Source of the DNA: Vibrio superstes
GTDB lineage: Bacteria; Pseudomonadota; Gammaproteobacteria; Enterobacterales; Vibrionaceae
Assembly: GCF_003569005.1 (NCBI RefSeq)
Contig: NZ_BCUR01000004.1
Location: 2,083,111-2,147,110, forward strand
Length of the DNA: 64,000 nucleotides
Reading direction: 5' to 3'
Under the pieces are notes generated by a model that worked only from the letters and a program-made list of their open reading frames with translations, had not been told where the DNA came from and did no database searches. Shown piece by piece: positions 42,949 to 51,737 of this stretch; positions within the stretch are counted from its first letter, which is position 1; every line of letters begins with the position of its first letter. The translations under genes were made by a program, and so were the position numbers.

Positions 42949-42974
42949 AAAAAGAAGGCCGAAGCCTCCTTTTT
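42949..42974 (-). terminator. Terminator of ptsG
   Basis: On the minus strand a stem AAAAAGGAGGC/GCCTTCTTTTT with one mismatch closes a TTCG tetraloop and runs into T residues. It starts about 22 bases after the ptsG stop. Confidence 0.85.
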
Positions 42975-42996
42975 GTATCATGGTTATATGTGGATA

Positions 42997-44430
42997 TTAA
43001 CCGTTGTTACGAATCCACTCATCCATGTCTGTTTTAAGGTTGTCAGACTTAGTACCGAAGATAGCCTGTACACCACCTGAAACAACAACTACACCAGCTG
43101 CGCCAAGTTGCTTAAGCTTATCTTGGTCAACATTATCAGTGTCAGCTACTGCTACACGTAGACGTGTAATACAAGCATCAAGACCTGTGATGTTCGCTTT
43201 GCCACCGAATGCAGCTACAAGCTCGCCTGCTAGTTCAGAACCAGTTGCAACTGAAGCTGCTTCTTCTGTTTCGTCTTCACGACCAGGAGTTTTAAGGTCC
43301 ATAGCAGTGATAACAGCGCGGAATACGAAGTAGTAAATTGCAGCGTAACCAAGACCAACAGCAACCATTAGACCCATCTTCTGAGCATTACCAGAAAGAA
43401 CGATGAAGTCGATTAGACCGTGTGAGAATGATGTACCGTGTACAAAGCCTAGTACGTTAGCAACAACGTATGCAGAGCCCGCTAGTAGTGCGTGGATTCC
43501 GTAAAGTACAGGAGCAACGAATAGGAATGAGAATTCGATTGGCTCAGTAATACCAGTTAGGAAAGAAGTCAACGCAGCAGAAAGCATGATACCCATTACT
43601 TTAGCGCGGTTCTCAGGCTTAGCACAGTGTGCAATAGCGATTGCAGCAGCTGGTAGACCGAACATCTTGAACATGTAACCACCCGCAAGTTGACCGAAGC
43701 CATTGCCTGCAGCGCGAGATGCTTCATCAGCAACTAGGTAACAAGTTAGAACACCGTTTTGAGCAACGCCGTTTCCGTCAACACAAGAACCTGCCTCGAA
43801 GAAGAACGGAACGTTCCAAACGTGGTGTAGGCCGAATGGGATCAGAGAACGCTCAACGATACCGTAGATACCAAACGCTAGCTCTGGGTTTTGCTCAGCA
43901 GCCCAGTGAGAGAATGCTCCGATAGCAGAACCAACTGGTGGCCATACGATAGAAAGCAGGATACCAAGGCCAATAGATAGGAAACCAGTGATGATTGGCA
44001 CAGCACGCTTACCAGCGAAGAAGCCAAGGTACTCTGGAAGTTGGATGCGGAAGAAACGTGCAAATGACCATGCAGCAACACCACCGACTAGGATACCACC
44101 TAGAACACCAGTATCGATTTTCTCAACGCCCATAACACCAGCCATAACGCTAAGTGTTGCAGTCATGATGCCGTAACCAACGATAGCAGCAAGACCTGCC
44201 ACACCGTCGTTATCTGTAAAGCCAAGTGCTACACCAACAGCAAATAGCAGAGCCATTTGACCGAATACTGAGCCACCCGCTTGTTCCATTAGGTTAGATA
44301 CAACCTCTGGAATGAAACCAAGGTCAGCGGCGCCGACACCTAGTAGAATACCTGCAACTGGAAGTACTGATACTGGTAGCATCAGAGACTTACCAACTTT
44401 CTGCAAGTTCGCAAAAAGGTTCTTAAACAT
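42997..44430 (-). CDS. ptsG: PTS glucose transporter EIICB (PtsG)
   Basis: A 477-residue glucose PTS permease. EIIC is at about 1-385 (start FKNLFANLQKVGKSLMLPVSVLPVAGILLGVG; sugar-site segment FGITEPIEFSFLF-like at about 295), joined by a linker of acidic residues to EIIB, whose phosphocysteine is Cys420 in ITGLDACITRLRV. It imports and phosphorylates glucose, and its phosphorylation state signals to Mlc. It is a single gene with its own terminator after a 440-base upstream region. Full length. Confidence 0.96.
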   Translation of the reverse strand: MFKNLFANLQKVGKSLMLPVSVLPVAGILLGVGAADLGFIPEVVSNLMEQAGGSVFGQMALLFAVGVALGFTDNDGVAGLAAIVGYGIMTATLSVMAGVMGVEKIDTGVLGGILVGGVAAWSFARFFRIQLPEYLGFFAGKRAVPIITGFLSIGLGILLSIVWPPVGSAIGAFSHWAAEQNPELAFGIYGIVERSLIPFGLHHVWNVPFFFEAGSCVDGNGVAQNGVLTCYLVADEASRAAGNGFGQLAGGYMFKMFGLPAAAIAIAHCAKPENRAKVMGIMLSAALTSFLTGITEPIEFSFLFVAPVLYGIHALLAGSAYVVANVLGFVHGTSFSHGLIDFIVLSGNAQKMGLMVAVGLGYAAIYYFVFRAVITAMDLKTPGREDETEEAASVATGSELAGELVAAFGGKANITGLDACITRLRVAVADTDNVDQDKLKQLGAAGVVVVSGGVQAIFGTKSDNLKTDMDEWIRNNG

Positions 44431-44871
44431 GTTTATGCTCCTGAAAGATTATTAGTATTTTGTCGGGTCCCATCGACTTACCCCCGTAGTCCGAATGATG
44501 GTTCCCATCGAAGAAATGTAACCTCTACGATTATATTTTTCGTCTCTAAATATATATTGATGCGCCTCAACTTTCCTCACTGACTAAAATCTAAGTGTTC
44601 AAAAGCCGTTATGGATCACATTCGATAACGCGAACAATAAACAAACAAACACACTCTAAGCAACTGTATTTAAACAATAAAACCACATTAAAAGTGGCTT
44701 TATTTACTAATGTACGCGCTTTCAAGCACTTATTTTTTATACGGAAATTTACTACAACAGCTATGTGAACTCGATTTTAAACACATAAAATAATAAACAA
44801 CACATATAGTAAAAAGCTCTTATTATTGAGTCACTTTAGACCAAAGAGGTGAAATACGCACAAAAACTAAC
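44431..44871. promoter_or_regulatory. ptsG upstream region with candidate Mlc operators
   Basis: This 441-base region between tatD and ptsG contains TATATTT-N9-AAATATA at 44532-44554, a 7-base inverted repeat with the spacing of Mlc/NagC sites, and a weaker TTATTT-N9-AAATTT at 44730-44750. A possible CRP half-site (TGTGATCC on the minus strand, about 44611-44618) is nearby. Both candidates are placed so as to control ptsG. Identification is inference from the consensus and from mlc in the same window. Confidence 0.55.
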
Positions 44872-45642
44872 TTAGCGTCGCAAAAAAAGATCGGCGAAAT
44901 TTTGCGTGGTTTTTTCCGCAACCTGACCTAATGAAATCCCTTTTAGCTGCGCAATATAACTAGCAACTTCAACTACATAGGCAGGTTGATTCTCTTTTCC
45001 TCTATGAGGCACTGGCGCCAAATACGGAGAATCTGTTTCAATAAGCAAGCGTTCTAGAGGTAATTTTTTAACAACCTCTTTTAATTCAATAGCTTGACGA
45101 AAAGTCACGATTCCTGACACAGAAATGTAGAACCCTAGTTCCATCGCAGCTTCTGCAAATGCCTGGTCTTCAGTAAAGCAATGAATGACCCCTCCGCACT
45201 TTTCTGCACCACCATCACGCAATATTTCGAGTGTCTCTGCTCGTGCCTGTCGCGTATGGATAATCAAAGGCTTGTTTACTTCAACCGCTAGCTCAACTTG
45301 TTGTTCAAATCGTTCGATCTGTAAGTTCTTGGTCTCTGGCTTGTAATGAAAATCAAGACCTGTCTCACCAATCGCTACTACCTTTTCATGTCGAGCAAAA
45401 GAAGCAAGCTGTTCAAGGTCAAACGCGCTCTCCACATCAAGAGGATGAACTCCTGCAGAAGCATGAACTTGTGGAAAGGGAGTAATGAGCTCCATCATCT
45501 TTGGAAAAGCGTCAAGGGTCACGCCAACCGATAACAGTTGTTTGACGTTAGCTTCTTCCGCTTTAGCAATGACGTCGGCTACACCAGTGTGCAAGTCTTG
45601 ATAATTCAACTTATCAAGATGGCAATGAGAATCTACAAACAT
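44872..45642 (-). CDS. ycfH: TatD-family metal-dependent hydrolase (YcfH type)
   Basis: A 256-residue TIM-barrel hydrolase with metal ligands in FVDSHCHLDKL (His6, His8), IGETGLDFHY, PLIIHTRQARAET and LIETDSPYLAPVPHRG. The family acts on nucleic acids or D-aminoacyl-tRNA; the YcfH group is the one linked to holB, as here. The start is set at the ATG before VDSHCHL, with the ribosome site TATAGG inside the T-run of an upstream hairpin. Last gene of the rpmF-to-tatD block. Confidence 0.92.
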   Translation of the reverse strand: MFVDSHCHLDKLNYQDLHTGVADVIAKAEEANVKQLLSVGVTLDAFPKMMELITPFPQVHASAGVHPLDVESAFDLEQLASFARHEKVVAIGETGLDFHYKPETKNLQIERFEQQVELAVEVNKPLIIHTRQARAETLEILRDGGAEKCGGVIHCFTEDQAFAEAAMELGFYISVSGIVTFRQAIELKEVVKKLPLERLLIETDSPYLAPVPHRGKENQPAYVVEVASYIAQLKGISLGQVAEKTTQNFADLFLRR

Positions 45643-45652
45643 ATAACACCTA

Positions 45653-45673
45653 TAAAAAAACGCGCTGTGCGCG
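45653..45673 (-). terminator. Hairpin terminator between holB and tatD
   Basis: On the minus strand CGCGC-ACA-GCGCG followed by seven T residues, 37 bases after the holB stop. The T-run is followed at once by the tatD ribosome site, so it acts as a terminator or attenuator inside the operon. Confidence 0.7.
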
Positions 45674-45709
45674 CGCCTTGTAAACAATAATTTTAACTAG
45701 TACGAATAG

Positions 45710-46672
45710 TCATCTAGTCTTCGTTTCAATGAGCCACTGACTTAATAGTAGTTCTTTATTGAGCCCTGTATGAAGGGTAAGTTGCTCAATGAGCTTGGCG
45801 AGTCTTCGTGTCATATCGAACACCCGCTGATAATCTAGAACTGATTTGAGTCGTTTTAGTTGAGGATGGTTTTCTACGGTAGGTAGTGCAACAAAATACC
45901 CTTTCTGCAGCTCGATCAATACCAATGACAACAAACTCAGCTTAGCGAGCGTGTCCGCAGAACACTTATCTACGAAGGTTTTCGGTAATGCAAAGTCCTG
46001 CTCAATAAAATCCGTCAATGCTGCTAATGTAGTGTCAAACTCAGCGCCTTGCCCTTCATCAATAAATGCTTTTAGCTTTAATGGAGCGCCTAAGCATAAC
46101 TGATAATACAGCTCAGACACCTCAGAGATCCCATTAGCTGCTAGCCATTGCTGATATTCACTCAACACAGGCGTTTTAACGTGCCAATGCTGACAGCGAC
46201 TCTTAATCGTAGGCAACAAGCGATGAGGTGCATGGCTTCTTAAAATAAACACACAGCTATCAGGTGGGCTTTCTAGTGTCTTCAATAACGCATTCATCGC
46301 CTGCTCTGTCATTGATTCAGCGGGCTCTATAACAATGACTCGTTGGCCGCTCAATTGGGACGACTCTAGAGCATAGCGATTCCCTTCGCGAATCTGATCC
46401 ACTGAAATGGTTGCTTTACCCTCAGCAGGTGCGATTCGATGTAAATCAGGGTGTGTCCCTGCTTGAAATAATGCACAGCTATGACAAAAGCCGCATGCCT
46501 CTACTTCGCTACTGTTGCACAATTGCACCTTGAGCAATGCTTCAACCAGTGATTCTTCACCAAGTCCTTCCGTTGCACTGAACAGCAAAGCTCCAGGCAA
46601 AGAGCCATGTTGCATGCTCGCCTGCAAATTCGTCCAAGTTTCAGATAACCACGGATACTGAACACTATTCAT
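45710..46672 (-). CDS. holB: DNA polymerase III delta' subunit
   Basis: A 320-residue clamp-loader subunit. It has the AAA+ fold with a degenerate P-loop, as expected for delta' (LFSATEGLGEESLVEALL), a zinc module with Cys residues in LCNSSEVEACGFCHSCALF, the SRC-like segment KSRCQHWHV, and a C-terminal helical domain. It loads the sliding clamp with delta and tau/gamma. The start is set at MNSVQYPWL, two bases after the tmk stop; an ATG seven codons earlier would overlap tmk. Confidence 0.93.
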   Translation of the reverse strand: MNSVQYPWLSETWTNLQASMQHGSLPGALLFSATEGLGEESLVEALLKVQLCNSSEVEACGFCHSCALFQAGTHPDLHRIAPAEGKATISVDQIREGNRYALESSQLSGQRVIVIEPAESMTEQAMNALLKTLESPPDSCVFILRSHAPHRLLPTIKSRCQHWHVKTPVLSEYQQWLAANGISEVSELYYQLCLGAPLKLKAFIDEGQGAEFDTTLAALTDFIEQDFALPKTFVDKCSADTLAKLSLLSLVLIELQKGYFVALPTVENHPQLKRLKSVLDYQRVFDMTRRLAKLIEQLTLHTGLNKELLLSQWLIETKTR

Positions 46673-46674
46673 GA

Positions 46675-47307
46675 TTAGTGATTTCCTAACCAATGAGTTA
46701 GCGCTACTTCGATATCACTGGCCACTTTATCAATCGGCTGCGCAGCATTAATGATTAAAATCGAGCTATCGCTGTTGGCCAATTCAAGGTAGCGCTCTCG
46801 TGCTCGCTCAAAAAATGAAATATCCATTTTTTCAATGCGATCCAATTCGCCACGACCGCGCGCACGCTCTAACCCAAGTCGCGGCTCGATGTCCATGTAT
46901 AGGGTAAGATCGGGTTTAAAATCACCTAAGCTAATCTGCTTCAATGACTGCATTGTTTCTGCGGGAATCTGTCGACCACCACCTTGGTAAGCCTGAGATG
47001 AAAGATCGTGGCGATCTCCTACTACCCAGTTACCTGAGTTCAATGCAGGCTTGATGACAGTTTCTACCAACTGTACTCGTGCGCCATACATAAGAAGTAA
47101 TTCGGTGATGTCTTGGATTTCTTCTGCTTCGTGCTCTTCTTTAACCAAAGCACGCATTTTTTCAGCTAATGGAGTACCACCAGGTTCTCTTGTTGAGACT
47201 ATATTCTCGATACCTGATGAGGTTAACACCGACATAATACTCGCAATAGCGGTACTTTTTCCGGCGCCCTCTAGGCCCTCAACAACAATAAACTTACCTT
47301 GTTCCAT
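46675..47307 (-). CDS. tmk: Thymidylate kinase
   Basis: A 210-residue dTMP kinase. The P-loop is EGLEGAGKST (10-19), the DR motif is VVGDRHDLSSQAYQGGGR, and the lid is RARGRGELDRIE. It phosphorylates dTMP to dTDP. The start codon is adjacent to the mltG stop, and the gene is followed by holB, so translation is coupled within the block. All motifs present, normal length. Confidence 0.96.
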   Translation of the reverse strand: MEQGKFIVVEGLEGAGKSTAIASIMSVLTSSGIENIVSTREPGGTPLAEKMRALVKEEHEAEEIQDITELLLMYGARVQLVETVIKPALNSGNWVVGDRHDLSSQAYQGGGRQIPAETMQSLKQISLGDFKPDLTLYMDIEPRLGLERARGRGELDRIEKMDISFFERARERYLELANSDSSILIINAAQPIDKVASDIEVALTHWLGNH

Positions 47308-48324
47308 TTATTTACGTGCCCTTAGCTTTCTTAGATATTCTTGAACAGCGCGATTATGATCTCTTAAGTTTTTAGAGAAGACATGCCCACCATCACCACT
47401 TGCTACAAAGTACAAATACTTGCTGTCATCCGGGTCAACAGCTGCGGCTATTGCCTCTTCACCCACCATAGCAATTGGCGTTGGTGTCAGACCGTACATG
47501 GTATAGGTGTTGTATGGTGTTGGCGTTTGTAAATCACGCTTACGAATATTGCCTTTATACTTATCCCCCATACCGTAGATAACGGTCGGGTCTGTTTGCA
47601 ATCGCATGCCAATATTCAAGCGATTCACAAACACAGACGAAACCAATGGGCGCTCTTCGGGAACCGCCGTCTCTTTTTCAATAATAGAGGCTAGAATTAG
47701 GGCTTCATATGGATTCTTCAGTGGCAGCTTGTCTTGGCGTTGCCCCCAATATTGTTCTAGAACACGGTTCAACTGTGTATGAGAACGCCTCATGATATCC
47801 AAATCTGACATGCCTACCGTATAGTGGTAAGTCTCTGCCAAAAATAAACCTTCGAGTTTCTCTCTATCAATCTGTAGGGCTTCGGCTATCTCAGCCTCAG
47901 TCAACTCTTTGGTCGTGTGTATAAGGTGGGGCGCTTCGTCGAACATCGCGCGCCATTCTTTAAAGGTACTTCCTTCAACAAAGGTGATGCTAAATTGCAT
48001 CTGCTGCCCATGGACCAAATCTAAAAGGGTTTGTTTAAGGGTAAGATTCGGCTCTATCTGAAAGGTGCCTGCTTTAACCTGAGTTAACTCAGGATGCGCA
48101 CGACGCAATAAACGTGAAAAGTCACTTGGCTCAATCCAGCCATCTTTTTCAAATCGATTTAACAACGAATTAAATGAGGTTCCCGACTCGATAGTGACTA
48201 GAGTGGGCTCATCAATTTTCACTGACTGGTTAACATAGCCGTCGAGTTGGTTCCAAACGTAAAATAAACCAGCTCCAGCCAAAAGAATGCAGATGATACA
48301 AAGGGTGATGATTTTTTTAAGCAC
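47308..48324 (-). CDS. mltG: Endolytic murein transglycosylase MltG
   Basis: A 338-residue protein with an N-terminal membrane anchor (LKKIITLCIICILLAGAGLFYV), a LysM-like subdomain and the catalytic YceG domain. The catalytic glutamate is Glu218 in ILASIIEKETAVPEER, followed by FVNRLNIGMRLQTDPTVIYG. MltG cuts nascent peptidoglycan strands and sets their length. It overlaps pabC by eight bases and abuts tmk. Normal length. Confidence 0.95.
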   Translation of the reverse strand: MLKKIITLCIICILLAGAGLFYVWNQLDGYVNQSVKIDEPTLVTIESGTSFNSLLNRFEKDGWIEPSDFSRLLRRAHPELTQVKAGTFQIEPNLTLKQTLLDLVHGQQMQFSITFVEGSTFKEWRAMFDEAPHLIHTTKELTEAEIAEALQIDREKLEGLFLAETYHYTVGMSDLDIMRRSHTQLNRVLEQYWGQRQDKLPLKNPYEALILASIIEKETAVPEERPLVSSVFVNRLNIGMRLQTDPTVIYGMGDKYKGNIRKRDLQTPTPYNTYTMYGLTPTPIAMVGEEAIAAAVDPDDSKYLYFVASGDGGHVFSKNLRDHNRAVQEYLRKLRARK

Positions 48325-49123
48325 TATTTATACTCTCCTGAAAGTCGCGTGTAATTATACCGACTGGATAGGATTTATGTGTGATTTTTACGACAGGAGC
48401 GATGCCTAATAGAGAATTACACATAAAAACTTCATCTGCGCTCAATAAATGTTCCATATCAAACTCACCGAACAGAACCTTCATACCCAACATCTGGGCA
48501 TCCTGGATAACCAGTCGACGAATAACACCGGAAACACCGCACTTTTCCATACTTGGGGTGTAGAGCGTCTTACCTTTGACCCAAAATAGATTTGCCATCG
48601 TTGTTTCTACTATATGATCATTGAGGTCCAGCACGACTCCGTCTAGGTGGCCTTGCTGTTCTATATCGGCTTTTAACAGCACTTGCTCTAATCGATTGTT
48701 GTGTTTATGCCCGGCTAATAAGGGATTAATTCCTAGTTTGTGCTCGGCAACGCCCAGTGCAACGCCTTGCTGCTGCCAATCTTTGTAGTGTGCAGGGTAG
48801 CTAAATTCACTGATGGTCACTAAAGGCTCAGTAACGCCAGCAGGACTATACCCTCGGCCACCACTGCCTCGACTAACATGCAGTTTAATGCCCGCTAAGC
48901 CTTGCTCTATTGCCGCCTGCTCTACCCAATTTCGCACTTGCTTCCAATCAGGCTGAGAGATTTGTAGCAGTTGTAAACAGGCCTGCATCCTTTCAACATG
49001 CAATGGCCAAAAAATTGGCTTTCCATCAAGGGTTTTGATTGTCGTAAAGCCACCGTCTCCGTAATTGAAGCTTCTATCACTCGCCGAAACAGTGCCTTCT
49101 TGGACGCCATTTATCCAGTACAT
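48317..49123 (-). CDS. pabC: Aminodeoxychorismate lyase
   Basis: A 268-residue fold-type IV PLP enzyme. The Schiff-base lysine is Lys140 in AGHKHNNRLEQVLL; other segments are SDRSFNYGDGGFTTIK and LHVSRGSGGRGYSP. It makes p-aminobenzoate from aminodeoxychorismate for folate synthesis. It overlaps mltG and follows fabF after a terminator-like hairpin. Gene order fabF-pabC-mltG is conserved among enterics and vibrios. Confidence 0.95.
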   Translation of the reverse strand: MYWINGVQEGTVSASDRSFNYGDGGFTTIKTLDGKPIFWPLHVERMQACLQLLQISQPDWKQVRNWVEQAAIEQGLAGIKLHVSRGSGGRGYSPAGVTEPLVTISEFSYPAHYKDWQQQGVALGVAEHKLGINPLLAGHKHNNRLEQVLLKADIEQQGHLDGVVLDLNDHIVETTMANLFWVKGKTLYTPSMEKCGVSGVIRRLVIQDAQMLGMKVLFGEFDMEHLLSADEVFMCNSLLGIAPVVKITHKSYPVGIITRDFQESINSA

Positions 49124-49150
49124 GCTCTCTATCCAAAGGTTACCAACAAT

Positions 49151-49191
49151 AAAAAAGGCCAGAGCCAGTTTCTTTGAAACTGATTCTGACC
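49151..49191 (-). terminator. Terminator-like hairpin between fabF and pabC
   Basis: On the minus strand GGTCAGAATCAGTTTC-AAA-GAAACTGGCTCTGGCC is followed by TTTTTT, about 45 bases after the fabF stop. It would end most fabF transcripts before pabC, with some read-through or a separate pabC promoter. Confidence 0.88.
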
Positions 49192-49235
49192 CAAACTATT
49201 CTAGCCAACTATTTGTTCTATGGTATCTAGGATTA

Positions 49236-50486
49236 TTAAATCTTTTTGAAGATTAATGAACCGTTTGTACCACCAAAGCCAAATGAGTTACATAGAGCAT
49301 ATTCGATATCAACATCTTGAGCGACGTTTGGCACCAAGTCGATACCTAGCTCTGCAGCACGCTCATCCATATTATCTAGGTTGATTGTTGGCGGAACTTT
49401 TTGGTCACGAAGAGCCAATGCAGTGATGATAGCTTCGACAGAACCCGCAGCACCCAATAGGTGGCCAATCATAGATTTAGTAGAAGAAACCTTCACTTGC
49501 GCAGAGCCTGCATCACCTAGAGCGCGTTTTACGCCTTTTAGTTCTGCAACATCACCGGCTGGAGTCGATGTGCCGTGTGCATTGATGTAACCAATTTGCT
49601 CACCAGTCACACCGGCATCACGCATTGCTGCTTCCATTGCTAGTGCACCGCCAGAACCATCTTCACTTGGAGAGGTCATGTGATACGCATCGCCACTCAT
49701 ACCGAAGCCAACTAGCTCACAGTAGATGTTAGCGCCACGAGCCTTAGCTGATTCGTACTCTTCTAGTACCATCACGCCAGCGCCATCGCCTAACACGAAA
49801 CCATCGCGCGCTTTGTCCCATGGACGAGAAGCTGCTTGTGGGTTTTCATTATTAGTTGATAGAGCTTTAGCTGCACCAAAGCCTGCAATACCCATTGGAG
49901 TAGACGCTTTTTCAGAGCCACCCGCAACCATCGCATCAGCGTCACCGTAAGCAATCATACGTGCCGCATGGCCGATGTTATGCAAACCAGTAGTACAAGC
50001 TGTAGAGATAGCAATGTTAGGACCACGAAGGCCACGCATAATAGAAAGGTTACCTGCAACCATGTTTACGATGGTTGATGGAACGAAGAATGGGCTCACA
50101 CGACGTGCGCCTTTATCGTTCATAACTTGGATACCGTTTTCAATCAGACCTAAACCACCAATACCAGAGCCAATCGCCACGCCTACGCGAGTGCAATTTT
50201 CGTCAGTGATTTCTAGGCCAGAATCATCAAGAGCTTGGATACCTGCTGCGATACCGTACTGGATAAATAAATCCATTTTACGGGCATCTTTTTTAGACAT
50301 GTACTCTTCGCAGTTAAAGTCTTTGATAAGACCTGCAAAGCGTGTTGTAAATTCGGTGGTGTCAAAGTGTTCGATATTTGAAATACCGCTTTGACCAGAT
50401 AGCAGGGCTTTCCAAGAAGATTCTACGGTGTTGCCGACCGGTGACAACATACCCATGCCAGTGACAACTACACGACGCTTGGACAC
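49236..50486 (-). CDS. fabF: 3-oxoacyl-ACP synthase II (KAS II)
   Basis: A 416-residue condensing enzyme with the Cys-His-His triad: Cys164 in ISTACTTGLHN, the first His in GYINAHGTSTPAGD and the second in SMIGHLLGAAGS. It elongates acyl-ACP in fatty-acid synthesis and, in many bacteria, shifts composition with temperature. The start codon is GTG (VSKRRVVVTGMG), preceded by CGGAG. It follows acpP after a hairpin. Confidence 0.97.
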   Translation of the reverse strand: MSKRRVVVTGMGMLSPVGNTVESSWKALLSGQSGISNIEHFDTTEFTTRFAGLIKDFNCEEYMSKKDARKMDLFIQYGIAAGIQALDDSGLEITDENCTRVGVAIGSGIGGLGLIENGIQVMNDKGARRVSPFFVPSTIVNMVAGNLSIMRGLRGPNIAISTACTTGLHNIGHAARMIAYGDADAMVAGGSEKASTPMGIAGFGAAKALSTNNENPQAASRPWDKARDGFVLGDGAGVMVLEEYESAKARGANIYCELVGFGMSGDAYHMTSPSEDGSGGALAMEAAMRDAGVTGEQIGYINAHGTSTPAGDVAELKGVKRALGDAGSAQVKVSSTKSMIGHLLGAAGSVEAIITALALRDQKVPPTINLDNMDERAAELGIDLVPNVAQDVDIEYALCNSFGFGGTNGSLIFKKI

Positions 50487-50549
50487 GATTTTTACTCCGG
50501 GTTAGATTAGTTAGATATTGATTTTAAACAATAAGGGAACTGAAATGAA

Positions 50550-50575
50550 TCAGGCGGCCAAGATAGACCGCCTGA
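50550..50575 (-). repeat. Hairpin between acpP and fabF
   Basis: Stem TCAGGCGG/CCGCCTGA with a 10-base loop 9 bases after the acpP stop. No T-run follows, so it is more likely an mRNA-stabilising or attenuating structure than a terminator; acpP mRNA is usually much more abundant than fabF mRNA. Confidence 0.6.
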
Positions 50576-50583
50576 GAAGAGAA

Positions 50584-50817
50584 TTACTGAGCGCTAGTTA
50601 CGTAATCGATAGCAGCTTGAACAGTAGTGATTTTCTCTGCTTCTTCATCAGGAATCTCAGTGTCGAACTCTTCTTCTAGAGCCATTACTAGCTCAACTGT
50701 GTCTAGAGAGTCAGCGCCTAGATCGTCAACGAAAGATGCTTCGTTCTTAACTTCAGCTTCGTCAACACCTAGCTGTTCAACGATGATTTTTTTTACACGT
50801 TCTTCAAGATTGCTCAT
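50584..50817 (-). CDS. acpP: Acyl carrier protein
   Basis: A 77-residue acidic four-helix protein with the phosphopantetheine attachment site Ser37 in DDLGADSLDTVELVM. It carries acyl chains between Fab enzymes and to PlsX. The 161 bases before it probably hold its own strong promoter. Nothing unusual. Confidence 0.98.
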   Translation of the reverse strand: MSNLEERVKKIIVEQLGVDEAEVKNEASFVDDLGADSLDTVELVMALEEEFDTEIPDEEAEKITTVQAAIDYVTSAQ

Positions 50818-50978
50818 TTTTTATTTCCTATACATAAGTCGCTTAATGCGATGTTTTGCGTAGTTTATTCGAAAGTTAAAAAGTTGCAAGGGCATCCTTG
50901 CTGGTCAAACCACAATTTTGTGAATTTAACCGATTTTAATGGCATTTTTGACATATATCACGCCAAAAATGCGCAAAA

Positions 50979-51713
50979 TTACACCATGTACATGCCACCA
51001 TTGACGTGCAATGTTTCACCTGTGATGTAAGCAGCGTCTGGAGAGGCAAGGAATGCCACAGCAGCTGCAATCTCACGAGGATCACCTAAGCGACCCGCTG
51101 GCACAGAAGAGAGCGTCGCAGCGCGTTGCTCGTCATTCAATGCTTTTGTCATATCAGTTTCGATAAAGCCCGGTGCTACAGTATTGACCGTTACTCCACG
51201 AGAAGCAACCTCACGAGCCATAGACTTTGTAAAACCAATTACGCCCGCTTTCGCTGCCGCGTAGTTTGTCTGTCCAGCGTTGCCCATAGTACCAACTACT
51301 GAACCTACATTGATGATTCTACCGCACTTTTTCTTCATCATGCCACGTAGAACGGCTTTAGACAAACGGAAGATTGAGGTCAGGTTAGTGTCCATGATAT
51401 CTGTCCACTCGTCGTCCTTCATGCGCATTAGCAGGTTGTCACGTGTGATACCCGCATTGTTCACTAGAATATCAAGAGGACCAAACTCTGTGGTGATCTC
51501 TTTAAGAACTGACTCAATAGACGCAGGATCAGTCACGTTAAGTGCCATTCCCTTACCTTTGTCACCTAAATACTCGCTAATCGCTGCAGCACCGTTCTCG
51601 CTCGTTGCTGTACCGATCACTGTTGCACCACGTGCAACCAATGTTTCAGCGATAGAACGACCGATACCACGGCTAGCACCAGTAACTAGTGCGATCTTTC
51701 CTTCAAGGTTCAT
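50979..51713 (-). CDS. fabG: 3-oxoacyl-ACP reductase
   Basis: A 244-residue short-chain dehydrogenase: NADPH-binding TGASRGIGRS, VNNAGIT, and the catalytic Ser138, Tyr151 and Lys155 (GSVVG..YAAAKAG). It reduces 3-oxoacyl-ACP in each elongation cycle. It lies 24 bases after fabD. Normal length and all catalytic residues present. Confidence 0.97.
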   Translation of the reverse strand: MNLEGKIALVTGASRGIGRSIAETLVARGATVIGTATSENGAAAISEYLGDKGKGMALNVTDPASIESVLKEITTEFGPLDILVNNAGITRDNLLMRMKDDEWTDIMDTNLTSIFRLSKAVLRGMMKKKCGRIINVGSVVGTMGNAGQTNYAAAKAGVIGFTKSMAREVASRGVTVNTVAPGFIETDMTKALNDEQRAATLSSVPAGRLGDPREIAAAVAFLASPDAAYITGETLHVNGGMYMV

Positions 51714-51737
51714 TATTCGTTATCTCCGTTAAGAATC

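Noticed and set aside
44762..44789. TATGTG...CACATA inverted ends upstream of ptsG as a CRP site
   Set aside because: The spacing between TGTG and CACA is 14 bases instead of 8, so it does not fit CRP.
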